Part shown: positions 8,826-16,644 of the stretch, one piece after another
Layout: each line of letters opens with the position of its first letter
Numbering within the stretch: the first letter of the stretch is position 1
Source: Pyxidicoccus xibeiensis
GTDB lineage: Bacteria > Myxococcota > Myxococcia > Myxococcales > Myxococcaceae
Reading direction: 5' to 3'
DNA length: 64,000 nucleotides
Assembly (NCBI RefSeq): GCF_024198175.1
Contig: NZ_JAJVKV010000005.1
Location: 744,001-808,000 of the forward strand
Translations under genes and position numbers: made by a program
Notes under the pieces: generated by a model
Seen by the model: the letters and a program-made list of their open reading frames with translations, nothing else
What the model was told of the DNA's origin: nothing
The model's database searches: none

Positions 8826-9879
8826 GGGCCACCTCCTCGAAGTAGCCACGCACCAGTCGCGTGTAGAAGGCGGCGCCCGCTTCGAGCTCCGCCCGGGTGA
8901 GGTACTCGTCCGCCTGATGGCTGCGCAGCGTGTCGCCGGGGCCCACCTTCACCGCGGGCAGCTCGCCCAGGAAGGCCCAGTCGGACGCCGTGCTGGAGCC
9001 CACCGGCTCCGCGCCCGCCGCCGCCACCGCCGCGCGGACGATGGGCTGGTGGTCCGCCGTCGCCTTCGGCAGGTAGCGCGCCGAGTGCACCTGCACCTCG
9101 CTCTTCAGCGCCCGCGCCACCTGCTCGGCGACCCTCGCGTGCTCCATGCCCGGCGTGGTGCGCAGGTCCACGAAGAACTCGCACTTGTCCGGCACCTGGT
9201 TGCGCGCCAGCCCGCCGGAAATCTGGGTCACCTGCGCCCGCGCCTCACCCAGCAGCGGGTGGGACGGGAAGCGCAGCTCCGCCAGGACGGAGATGTCCGT
9301 TGCCGCCAGGTGGATGGCATTCACCGCCGGGGTGCTGTGCGCGTGCGCCACGTGCCCGCTGCGGCCATGCGCCGTGCAGCGCAGGAGCAGCATGCCCCGC
9401 TGCGCGGTGCAGGGCTTCAGGCTGGTGGGCTCGCCCACCACCGCCGCGTCCAGCGGCCCCAGCTCTGGCAGAATCGTTCCCAGTCCCTGACCTCCCGTTT
9501 CTTCTTCGGCAGTGAGGGCGAAGACCACTTCTCCACCCGCGGGTACTCCCTCCTTCAGCAGGGTGCGGGCGGTGAGGAGCATCCCCGCCACGCAGCCCTT
9601 GGCGTCGTTGCTGCCCAGGCCGTACAGCCGGTCCTCGCGCCACTCGGGCGCGTGCGGCGCATACGTCCACCCGGCGCACGGCTTCACCGTGTCCAGGTGC
9701 GAGTTGACGAGCAGCCGGCGCGGCCCGCTCCCGACGGAGAACCACACGTTGTGGCCCTTCCGCTGGACGCGCGCGCCCCAGCCCTCTGCCCACCCGGACA
9801 CCGTGTCCGCGATGAGCTTCTCGTCACCCGAGACGCTGGGGATGGCCACCAGCGCCTGGAGCAGCTCCGCCGCCTTCAT
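8818..9879 (-). CDS. M20-family deacetylase, probable N-acetylcitrulline or N-acetylornithine deacetylase
   Basis: 353 residues. Zinc-dependent amide hydrolase of the ArgE/DapE/ACY1 family. Metal and catalytic residues seen: NSHLDT (His61, Asp63), LGSNDAKG (Asp92), TAEEETGG (Glu125/126), and a C-terminal SHQADEY segment. Start and the upstream argB stop overlap as ATGA. Because the operon carries an acetylornithine-type carbamoyltransferase and no ordinary argF, the likely substrate is N-acetyl-L-citrulline, as in Xanthomonas. The sequence alone cannot separate this from N-acetylornithine. Confidence 0.9.
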   Translation of the reverse strand: MKAAELLQALVAIPSVSGDEKLIADTVSGWAEGWGARVQRKGHNVWFSVGSGPRRLLVNSHLDTVKPCAGWTYAPHAPEWREDRLYGLGSNDAKGCVAGMLLTARTLLKEGVPAGGEVVFALTAEEETGGQGLGTILPELGPLDAAVVGEPTSLKPCTAQRGMLLLRCTAHGRSGHVAHAHSTPAVNAIHLAATDISVLAELRFPSHPLLGEARAQVTQISGGLARNQVPDKCEFFVDLRTTPGMEHARVAEQVARALKSEVQVHSARYLPKATADHQPIVRAAVAAAGAEPVGSSTASDWAFLGELPAVKVGPGDTLRSHQADEYLTRAELEAGAAFYTRLVRGYFEEVARG

Positions 9880-10802
9880 CCCACGCCCCCGGCGGGCTTG
9901 GGCACCGACTCGCGCACCACCATGGTGCCGCTGCCCTCGTTGGTGAAGACCTCCTCCAGGAGCGCGTTGGGCTGCACCCCGCTGACCAGGTGCACGCTGC
10001 CCACCCCGCCCACCAGCGCGTGGCGGATGGCGTGCGCCTTGGGCCGCATCCCGCCGGAGATGGTCCCCTTGTTCTCCATGGTGGCCAGGTCCGTCAGGTT
10101 CGCCAGGGTGACGAGCGACGTCGGGTCGTTGAGGTCTCGCAGGAGGCCGGGCACCTGCACGAGGAAGAAGAGCTTCTCCGCGGACAGCGCCACCGCGAGC
10201 GCCGCCGCCACCGTGTCCGCGTTGGTGTTGTAGACGGCGCCGTCCGTCCCGCCCGACAGGGGCGCAATCACCGGGACGTAGTCCGCCGAGCGCAGGTGCT
10301 CCACCACGCGCGTGTCCACCGACTCGATGTCGCCCACCAGCCCGTAGTCGACCAGCCTGCCCTCGCTGGCGCCCGGCTCCGTCACCATGACGGGAGGCCG
10401 CTTGCGCGCCTTGATGAGCCCGGCGTCCACGCCGCTCAGGCCGACGGCCGGAACGCCCGCCGCCTGGAGGTCCGCCAGCAGGTCCGTGTGCAGCTTGCCC
10501 GCGAGCACCATCTTCGCCGCGTCCAGCACGGGCGCGGAGGTGATGCGGCGGCCCGCCACCTTCTCGATGGGCAGGTGGAGCGCGTCACACAGCGCGTCCA
10601 GCTCCGGGCCGCCGCCGTGCACGACGACGGGGCGGATGGAGAAGGTCCACAGCAGGGCAATCTGCTCGCACGCGGAGCGGCGCAGCTTCGGGTCGCTCAG
10701 CATGGCGCCGCCGAGCTTCACGACGAACGTCTTGCGGCGGAACTGCTGGACGTAGCGCGCGGCGTTTCGGAGCGCGGAGTACGGGTCGGGCGACAGGGGC
10801 AC
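9876..10802 (-). CDS. argB: N-acetylglutamate kinase
   Basis: 308 residues. Phosphorylates N-acetylglutamate with ATP, the second step of the pathway. Amino-acid-kinase motifs: VVKLGGAML (27-35), VVHGGGPELD, AGKLHTDLL, and NTNADTVAAALA. There is no GNAT synthase domain fused, unlike the ArgA-ArgB fusion of Xanthomonas, so acetylglutamate synthesis must be encoded elsewhere. GTG start with GAGG about 9 bases upstream; 33 bp after the carbamoyltransferase gene. Confidence 0.93.
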   Translation of the reverse strand: MPLSPDPYSALRNAARYVQQFRRKTFVVKLGGAMLSDPKLRRSACEQIALLWTFSIRPVVVHGGGPELDALCDALHLPIEKVAGRRITSAPVLDAAKMVLAGKLHTDLLADLQAAGVPAVGLSGVDAGLIKARKRPPVMVTEPGASEGRLVDYGLVGDIESVDTRVVEHLRSADYVPVIAPLSGGTDGAVYNTNADTVAAALAVALSAEKLFFLVQVPGLLRDLNDPTSLVTLANLTDLATMENKGTISGGMRPKAHAIRHALVGGVGSVHLVSGVQPNALLEEVFTNEGSGTMVVRESVPKPAGGVG

Positions 10803-10835
10803 GGGAGACCTCGAAAGGAAGAAGGGGAGGGAAGC

Positions 10836-11843
10836 TCAGAACGAGCGCATCCAATGGAGCAGGGCGCGCTGGACGTGGTAGCGGTTGCCCGCCTCGTCCA
10901 CGACGCGGCTGCTCGGGTGGTCCAGCACCTCGTCCGCTACCTCGACGTTGCGGCGCACGGGAAGACAGTGGAGGAACGCGGCGTCCTTCGACGCACGCGA
11001 CATGGTGCGCAGCGTGGGCATCCAGCCGGAGTACGACGCCAGGAGGGCCGTGACGTCGTTGGGCGAGAAGGCCGCCGCGGCCGTGGGGCCCCACGACTTG
11101 GCGTAGACGGCGCGGCTGCCCTCGAGCGCCTCGTCCTGGTCGTGCGTGTAGGTGATGCTGCCGCCGGTGGCCTTCGCGTACGCCTCGGCCTCCGCGCGCA
11201 CGGCGGGGTGCAGCTCGAAGCCGGGAGGGTGCGCCACGCGGACCTCGCAGCCCGCGGCGGCGGCGCTGAGGAGGAACGAGTTGGGCACCGCCTTGGGCAG
11301 CGGCTTGATGTGAGGCGCCCAGGTGAGCGTCACCGGGAGCTTCTTCGTCGTGCCGAACGTCTCGCGCAGGGTGAGCACGTCGGCCAGGCCCTGGCAGGGG
11401 TGCTCGCGCGCGGACTCCATGCTGACCACGGGGACGGTGGCCCACTTGCGGAAGGCATTGATGACGGGGTCGACCTCGTCCTCCTCGTCACCGCCACCCT
11501 GCGAGAAGGTCCGCACGCCCAGCATGTCCACGAAGCGCGACAGGACGGGCGCCGCCTCCTTGAGGTGCTCGGCCCGGTCCGCGTTCATCACCGCGCCCTC
11601 GCGGTGCTCCAGCTTCCACACGCCGGAGCCCACGTCGAGGATGATGGCGTTGCCACCCCCGCGCAGCATGACGGCCTCGAACGAGGTGCGCGTGCGCAGC
11701 GACGGGTTGAAGAACACCATGCCGAGGATGGAGCCGGGGAACAGCGGCTGCGTCGGCCCCTTCTTCTTCCATGCGGCCGCCTGCGCGAGCACCGCCTCGA
11801 CGCCCTCGGGCCCGAGGTCCTGGATGTGGGTGACGTGCTTCAT
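10836..11843 (-). CDS. argF': Probable N-acetylornithine carbamoyltransferase
   Basis: 335 residues. Transcarbamylase family: carbamoyl-phosphate loop NPSLRTRTSFE (46-56), EHPCQ and HCLPVRRNV. Several blocks match the Xanthomonas acetylornithine enzyme rather than ordinary ArgF: LTWAPHIKPLPKAVPNS, VYAKSWG and RYHVQRALL near the end. The residue that distinguishes acetyl- from succinyl-ornithine enzymes (Glu92 in Xanthomonas, Pro in Bacteroides) falls on Glu79 (WKLEH), which favours acetylornithine. The ATG at 11843 has GGGAG upstream. The open frame continues to 12020, but that part is the AT-rich operator and does not look coding. First gene of the operon. Confidence 0.9.
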   Translation of the reverse strand: MKHVTHIQDLGPEGVEAVLAQAAAWKKKGPTQPLFPGSILGMVFFNPSLRTRTSFEAVMLRGGGNAIILDVGSGVWKLEHREGAVMNADRAEHLKEAAPVLSRFVDMLGVRTFSQGGGDEEDEVDPVINAFRKWATVPVVSMESAREHPCQGLADVLTLRETFGTTKKLPVTLTWAPHIKPLPKAVPNSFLLSAAAAGCEVRVAHPPGFELHPAVRAEAEAYAKATGGSITYTHDQDEALEGSRAVYAKSWGPTAAAAFSPNDVTALLASYSGWMPTLRTMSRASKDAAFLHCLPVRRNVEVADEVLDHPSSRVVDEAGNRYHVQRALLHWMRSF

Positions 11844-11883
11844 GGGCCTGTGCTCCCAACCGGCTGCGGGCCGGATGCAGGGG

Positions 11884-12025
11884 GTGTGAATATGCACGAA
11901 AATGCGTGAAAATTCGTGCATTACTAAATGAGGCGCGGATATTATGCAGAAAGACGCAGCGCGCAAGCGTCTTATTGCAGAAATCTTCATGCAGCCGCTT
12001 GAATGAATATGCATGCACATGCAGG
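11884..12025. promoter_or_regulatory. AT-rich argF'-argR intergenic operator region (candidate ARG boxes)
   Basis: Much more AT-rich than its surroundings. It holds two identical copies of TGAATATGCA (11887-11896 and 12004-12013), an inverted repeat TGCACGAA / TTCGTGCA (11893-11900 / 11913-11920), a self-complementary TGCATGCA (12010-12017) and the hairpin AAGACGC / GCGTCTT (11951-11957 / 11967-11973). ArgR operators in other bacteria use TGAAT/ATTCA or TGCAT half-sites. The divergent argR and arginine operon suggest ArgR binds here and controls both. The exact boxes are a proposal. Confidence 0.7.
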
Positions 12026-12034
12026 GTGCCGGGA

Positions 12035-12466
12035 ATGAACCTGGACGAGACCATCCTGAGGCTCATCTCCGATCAGGAGATCAGTGATCAGGCGGTGTTA
12101 CAGGAGCTGCTGGAGGCGCAGGGGGAGGCGCCGAGCCAGTCCACGCTGTCGCGGCGGCTGAAGAAGCTGGGCGTGCAGAAGGTGGGCGGGCGCTACCAGC
12201 GCGTGGCGCCGCCGCCGGTGGTGGCGCCGGCTCCGGCGCCGCGGCCGTGGCTGAGGATCATCGAGGCGCCGCCCAGCCTGCTGGTGCTGAAGACGGCGCC
12301 CGGCTACGCGCAGGTGTTCGCGCTGGCGCTGGACCGCGAGCCGGACGTGCCGGGCCTCGCCGGCACCGTGGCGGGGGACGACACCATCTTCGTCGCCGTG
12401 ACGGACCCCTCGCGCCTGCGCGAGGTGCGCTCGGTGGTGGAGCGGCTGATGGCGCGGGGGACGTGA
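12035..12466 (+). CDS. argR: Arginine repressor
   Basis: 143 residues. Residues 1-65 form the ArgR winged helix-turn-helix, with SQSTLSRRLKKLGVQKVGGRYQR as recognition region. Residues ~80-143 are the hexamer-forming, arginine-binding domain, with the family motif AGTVAGDDTIFVAV. The ATG at 12035 was chosen because the family begins there and the upstream in-frame stretch lies in the operator. Divergent from the arginine operon; expected to repress it, and perhaps itself, when arginine is bound. Confidence 0.93.
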   Translation: MNLDETILRLISDQEISDQAVLQELLEAQGEAPSQSTLSRRLKKLGVQKVGGRYQRVAPPPVVAPAPAPRPWLRIIEAPPSLLVLKTAPGYAQVFALALDREPDVPGLAGTVAGDDTIFVAVTDPSRLREVRSVVERLMARGT

Positions 12467-12772
12467 GCGGAGGCCGAGCTTGCACTTTGGCGCGGCCGGG
12501 GACAACCTATGGGGGTGGGGGCGCTGCTGACGCCCTGGCACGTCAGACCCCGGTGCTATCTCCGCGTGCATGGAAATGGAGACGGGCGTCGGGGAACATG
12601 GGTGTCCGCGTCGAGCCATTCGAAGCCATCGAGCTGAACCTGGCCATCCTCTGGCTCGAGCCGTAACCCGCGTCGTCACCGCCGGTTACAAGCCGGTTAC
12701 ACCCTTCGCGGGCCTTCACCCGTACTGTCCTCAGCGTGCTCAATCGGGCACCGCCGTACGAAAGGACGCACG
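12467..12772. other. Gene-free stretch between argR and the VWA gene
   Basis: 306 bp with no ORF that looks coding. The only structure seen is a direct repeat, GCCGGTTACA, at 12681-12690 and 12692-12701 (11-bp period, one helical turn), about 70-90 bp before the VWA start. This could be an activator or response-regulator site, since the next operon encodes a response regulator. Confidence 0.5.
12681..12701. promoter_or_regulatory. Tandem GCCGGTTACA direct repeat upstream of the VWA/two-component operon
   Basis: Two perfect 10-bp copies with an 11-bp period place both half-sites on one face of the helix. This is the usual geometry for OmpR/PhoB-type regulators, and such a regulator is encoded in the operon downstream. 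Autoregulation is inference. Confidence 0.4.
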
Positions 12773-14011
12773 ATGAAATCGGCCCTCAAGCTTCCCGTCA
12801 TCCTCGGCTCGGCCGCGGTGCTCGCGGTCTCCGCGCTTCTGCTGGGCAAGCCCGCTCCGGTCGAGCCCAGGCCGCCCACGCCCCTGGTCAACCGACCCGC
12901 GACTCCCAAGGTGCCCAAGGCTCCCGGGACGCCAGCGGTGGTCCCCGTCGTCCCGGCGGACGCGAAGCAGCCCATCATCCAGATTGCCCTGCTCCTGGAC
13001 ACCAGCGGCAGCATGCAGGGCCTGCTCGACCAGGCCCGCACGCAGCTGTGGAACATCGTCAACCGCTTCTCCCATGCGAAGCGCGACGGGGTGGCCCCAC
13101 AGCTCCAGATTGCCCTCTACGCCTACGGCAACACCGAGCCGGGCGCCAACGCCAATGAAATCCGCCAGGTGCTCCCCTTCACCACCGACCTGGACCTGCT
13201 CTCCGAGCGCCTCTTCTCGCTGCAGATCTCCGGCGGTGACGAGCACTGCGGAGAGGTCATCCACGACGCCACCCGGCAGCTCGCCTGGAGCGCGAATCCG
13301 GACGCCATGCGGCTCATCTTCATCGCCGGCAACGAGCCCTTCACCCAGGGCCCCGTCGACTTCGACGCCGCGGTGAAGGGCGCCCGCGAGCGCGGCATCA
13401 CCGTCAACACCATCCACTGTGGCGACTACGAGCAGGGCGTCTCCGGCAAGTGGAAGGACGCGGCGGCGCTCGCCGACGGCAGCTACATGAACATCGACCA
13501 CAACCAGCGCGTGGTGGAGCTTGCCGCGCCGCAGGACGCGGAAATCGCCCGGCTGGGCGCCGAGCTGAACAAGACGTACGTGGCCTATGGCGCCGCCGGC
13601 CGGCAGAACCAGCTCCGCCAGGAGGCGCAGGACCAGAACTCGCTCGGCCTCTCCCTCTCCAGCATGGTGTCCCGCTCGGTGACGAAGTCGTCGGGCAACT
13701 ACTCCAACGAGAGCTGGGACCTGGTGGACGCGGTGAAGAAGAACCAGGTGGACGTGGCCACCGTCCGGGCCGACGACCTGCCCGAGCCGATGCGGGGCCT
13801 GGACGCCGCCGGCCGCAAGGCGTGGCTGGAGACGCGCGAGCAGGAGCGGACGCAGCTCCAGCAGCGCATCCAGGCGCTCAACGCCGAGCGCGAGCAGTTC
13901 CTCACCGAGGCCCGCAAGCAGCAGGCCGCGCCGGGCACCGCCACGCTGGAGGGCGCCATCGGCCAGGTCGTGGAGCGCGAGGCGAAGAAGCGCAACCTCA
14001 CGCTGGAGTAG
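12773..14011 (+). CDS. Exported VWA-domain protein
   Basis: 412 residues. An N-terminal hydrophobic segment (8-25) looks like a signal anchor, followed by a Pro-rich linker to ~62. A von Willebrand A domain spans ~68-260, with a MIDAS motif DTSGS (76-80) and a later VNTIHCGD. Residues ~270-412 are hydrophilic with a Gln/Glu/Arg-rich probable coiled coil. AAGGA precedes the ATG. The stop lies 9 bp before the response regulator, so it is probably the first gene of a three-gene operon with a sensor kinase. It may present or bind a ligand outside the inner membrane; its role is unknown. Confidence 0.85.
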   Translation: MKSALKLPVILGSAAVLAVSALLLGKPAPVEPRPPTPLVNRPATPKVPKAPGTPAVVPVVPADAKQPIIQIALLLDTSGSMQGLLDQARTQLWNIVNRFSHAKRDGVAPQLQIALYAYGNTEPGANANEIRQVLPFTTDLDLLSERLFSLQISGGDEHCGEVIHDATRQLAWSANPDAMRLIFIAGNEPFTQGPVDFDAAVKGARERGITVNTIHCGDYEQGVSGKWKDAAALADGSYMNIDHNQRVVELAAPQDAEIARLGAELNKTYVAYGAAGRQNQLRQEAQDQNSLGLSLSSMVSRSVTKSSGNYSNESWDLVDAVKKNQVDVATVRADDLPEPMRGLDAAGRKAWLETREQERTQLQQRIQALNAEREQFLTEARKQQAAPGTATLEGAIGQVVEREAKKRNLTLE

Positions 14012-14020
14012 GATGTCGCC

Positions 14021-14728
14021 ATGGCCGCGCGCCGAGTGCTCGTCGTGGAGGATGACCCCGCCATCCGGCGCGGAATCGTGGATGCCCTGCGCTTCGAGGG
14101 CTATGAGGTCCTCGAGGCCGGGGCCCGTGAGGAGGGGCAGCGGCTGGCCGAGCGCACCCCTTGCGACCTGGTGCTGCTCGACCTGGTCCTCCCCGACGGG
14201 GACGGGTTGGAGCTGCTCCGGGCGGTGCGCAAGAGCCGCCCCACGCTCCCCGTCATCATCCTCACCGCCCGGGGGCAGGAGGAGGACCGGGTCAACGGCC
14301 TGAAGCTCGGCGCGGATGACTACGTGGTGAAGCCCTTCTCGGTGCGCGAGCTGCTGGCCCGCGCGGGCGCGGTGCTCCGCCGCTCGGCCGAGCGGCCCAC
14401 GGGCACCGGCCGCATCGACTTCCCGGGCGGCCACTTCGAGGTGGAGCGGCGCGAGCTGAGCTTCGACGACGGCTCGCGGGTGGACCTGGCCGAGCGCGAG
14501 GCGGATGCGCTGCGCTACCTGGGGGACAACGCCGGGCGCGCCATCTCCCGCGAGGAGCTGCTGGAGCGCGTGTGGCACCTGCCCGCCCGGAGCGTGCAGA
14601 CCCGCACGGTGGACATGACCATGGCGCGGCTGCGGGAGAAGCTCCGGGACGACTCCGAGGAGCCCCGCGTCATCCTCACCGTCCGGGGCAAGGGCTACAT
14701 GTTCGCGACGAAGGGCACCGCGTCGTGA
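14021..14728 (+). CDS. OmpR/PhoB-family response regulator
   Basis: 235 residues. Receiver domain 4-118, with acidic pocket EDD (10-12), phospho-acceptor Asp54 (VLLDLVLPDGDG) and Lys in DDYVVKPF. C-terminal winged helix (~135-232), with SREELLERVW and TVDMTMARLREKL, the OmpR-type DNA-binding pattern. Its stop overlaps the kinase start as GTGA, so the two are translationally coupled. The cognate kinase follows directly. Confidence 0.95.
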   Translation: MAARRVLVVEDDPAIRRGIVDALRFEGYEVLEAGAREEGQRLAERTPCDLVLLDLVLPDGDGLELLRAVRKSRPTLPVIILTARGQEEDRVNGLKLGADDYVVKPFSVRELLARAGAVLRRSAERPTGTGRIDFPGGHFEVERRELSFDDGSRVDLAEREADALRYLGDNAGRAISREELLERVWHLPARSVQTRTVDMTMARLREKLRDDSEEPRVILTVRGKGYMFATKGTAS

Positions 14729-16512
14729 TTCGCTCCTGGCGCATCTGGATTGCGGTGAGTGCGTGCCTGTGCCTGGCGCTGGCGGGCGTGGTGGCGCTGT
14801 CCGTCTTCGCCCTGCGGTTGGACCGCGCGGACCAACGGGTCCGGGAGAGCGCGGCGCGGGAGGAGAACGCGCGGCTGGCGCTGTGGCGGCTGGACTCGGA
14901 CCTGCTGCCGCTGGTGGCCCGGGAGAGCGCGGTGGCCCCGGAGGCGTACCGCCCCGTGTCCGCGGCGCGCGGGGTGCTCGACTCGCGGCTGCGTCCCATG
15001 CTGGAAGGGGAGGCGCTGCTGGCCTCGCCGCTGCTGTCCCCGCTGCCGGAGCATGTGCTGCTCCACTTCCAGGTCGCCCCGGACGGGAGCGTGTCCTCGC
15101 CCCAGGTGGTGGAGCCCGGCCTGCGCGAGTCGGTGGGCGCCACGCTGCCCGTGACCGAGCTGGCCGCGCTGGAGGCCCGGCTGGAGACGCTGCGAGGCCT
15201 GCTGAGCGGGACGAACCTCCGCCAGACGCTGAGCGAGCCGCCCCCGCAGCTTCGCCGCCCCGAGGCGCCGCTCGCGCGCATCGAGAGCACGCTCGCCGAG
15301 GTCTCCCAGATGGCGAAGAACGCGAGCGAGTTCAGCGCCCGCACCCGGAGCGCGAACCAGGCCGTCCGGGGGATGAGCGGGTCCACCTCGAACGCCTACG
15401 ATGACACCTTCAATCGGTCCCCCTCGAAGTCCCAGCAGGACGCCGGGGACGTGATGCAGGCCGTCTGGGTGGGGGACACGCTGCTGCTGGGGCGGCGCGT
15501 CTGGCTGGACGGGCACGAGTACATCCAGGGCTGCTGGCTGGACTGGCCCGGGCTGCGTACGTGGCTGCTCGGGCAGATTCGCGACCTGCTGCCCTCCGCG
15601 GTGCTGGAGCCCGTCGCGAGCGGGGTGGTGCCGGAGGGCGATGGCCGGATGCTGGCGGCGCTGCCGGTGCGGCTGGTGCCGGGGCAGGCGCCGGAGGGCG
15701 GGTATGGGACGGTGTCCGTGTCCTCGCTGCCGGTGGTGCTGACGGTGGCGTGGAGCGGCGTGCTGCTGGCGTGCGTGGCGGTGTTCGCGCTGCTGGTGGG
15801 CGTGGTGGCGCTGAGCGAGCGGCGGGGCGCGTTCGTCTCCGCGGTGACGCACGAGCTGCGCACACCGCTGACGACGTTCCGGATGTACACGGAGATGCTG
15901 GCGGCGGGCATGGTGCCGGACGAGGCGCGGCGCCAGGAGTACTTCGACATCCTCCACCGCGAGGCGGAGCGGCTGAGCCACCTGGTGGAGAACGTGCTGG
16001 CGTACGCCCGAATCGAGAAGGGGCGGGCGCCGGCCCGGCTGGAGCCGGTGGACGTGCGCGCCATGGTGGCCCGGATGGAGGAGCGGCTGGCGCAGCGGGC
16101 GGCCCAGGCGGACATGGAGCTGTGCGTGGACGTGCCCCAGGGCGTGGCCGTGCTGACGGACCCTTCCGCCGTGGAGCAGGTGCTCTTCAACCTGGTGGAC
16201 AACGCGTCCAAGTACGCCGCCCCGGCGGAGGACCGGCGCATCCACGTGGAGGTGGAGCGGAGCCGGGGCCGGGTGGGCCTGGTGGTGAGGGACCACGGGC
16301 CCGGCGTGGATGCCGTGACGGCGCGGCGCCTCTTCGAGCCCTTCTCCAAGTCCGTGCAGACGGCCGCGAAGACGGCGCCAGGGGTGGGGCTGGGGCTGGC
16401 GCTCTGCCGGCGGCTGGCGAGGAGCATGAAGGCCGACCTCCGCTACGAGCGCGTGACGGAGGGCGGCGCGCGCTTCGTGCTGTGGCTGCCTCACTGCGCG
16501 GCGAAGCCGTAG
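14725..16512 (+). CDS. Membrane sensor histidine kinase with large periplasmic domain
   Basis: 595 residues. TM1 is ~8-28 and TM2 ~333-353, enclosing an unusually large (~300-residue) extracytoplasmic sensor region with no domain I recognise. HisKA box AVTHELRTPL (phospho-His376), then an ATPase domain with LFNLVDNASKYA, DHGPGVD and GVGLGLALCRR. No HAMP domain is obvious between TM2 and HisKA. GTG start overlapping the regulator stop. The longer open frame from 14572 is a shadow of the regulator gene. The partner VWA protein lies upstream. Confidence 0.93.
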   Translation: MIRSWRIWIAVSACLCLALAGVVALSVFALRLDRADQRVRESAAREENARLALWRLDSDLLPLVARESAVAPEAYRPVSAARGVLDSRLRPMLEGEALLASPLLSPLPEHVLLHFQVAPDGSVSSPQVVEPGLRESVGATLPVTELAALEARLETLRGLLSGTNLRQTLSEPPPQLRRPEAPLARIESTLAEVSQMAKNASEFSARTRSANQAVRGMSGSTSNAYDDTFNRSPSKSQQDAGDVMQAVWVGDTLLLGRRVWLDGHEYIQGCWLDWPGLRTWLLGQIRDLLPSAVLEPVASGVVPEGDGRMLAALPVRLVPGQAPEGGYGTVSVSSLPVVLTVAWSGVLLACVAVFALLVGVVALSERRGAFVSAVTHELRTPLTTFRMYTEMLAAGMVPDEARRQEYFDILHREAERLSHLVENVLAYARIEKGRAPARLEPVDVRAMVARMEERLAQRAAQADMELCVDVPQGVAVLTDPSAVEQVLFNLVDNASKYAAPAEDRRIHVEVERSRGRVGLVVRDHGPGVDAVTARRLFEPFSKSVQTAAKTAPGVGLGLALCRRLARSMKADLRYERVTEGGARFVLWLPHCAAKP

Positions 16513-16644
16513 GCGAGGGCTCGCCCCGGGAGCGTGTACCAGCGGACAGGGGGCTGTCGCCTGCCGGACGCTCGCCGTCCCTCGGGCGCGACTCGGGATG
16601 TCGGGCCACGCGGCAGCGGCTATCCCGGAGGACCACCCCCGCGC

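Noticed and set aside
11906-12034. N-terminal extension of ArgR (start at 11906)
   Set aside because: The stretch is the AT-rich operator; family proteins start at MNLDETI-like positions and the extension has no similarity.
12570-12776. Short ORFs between argR and the VWA gene
   Set aside because: No ribosome site, no recognisable protein, atypical for coding third-position bias.
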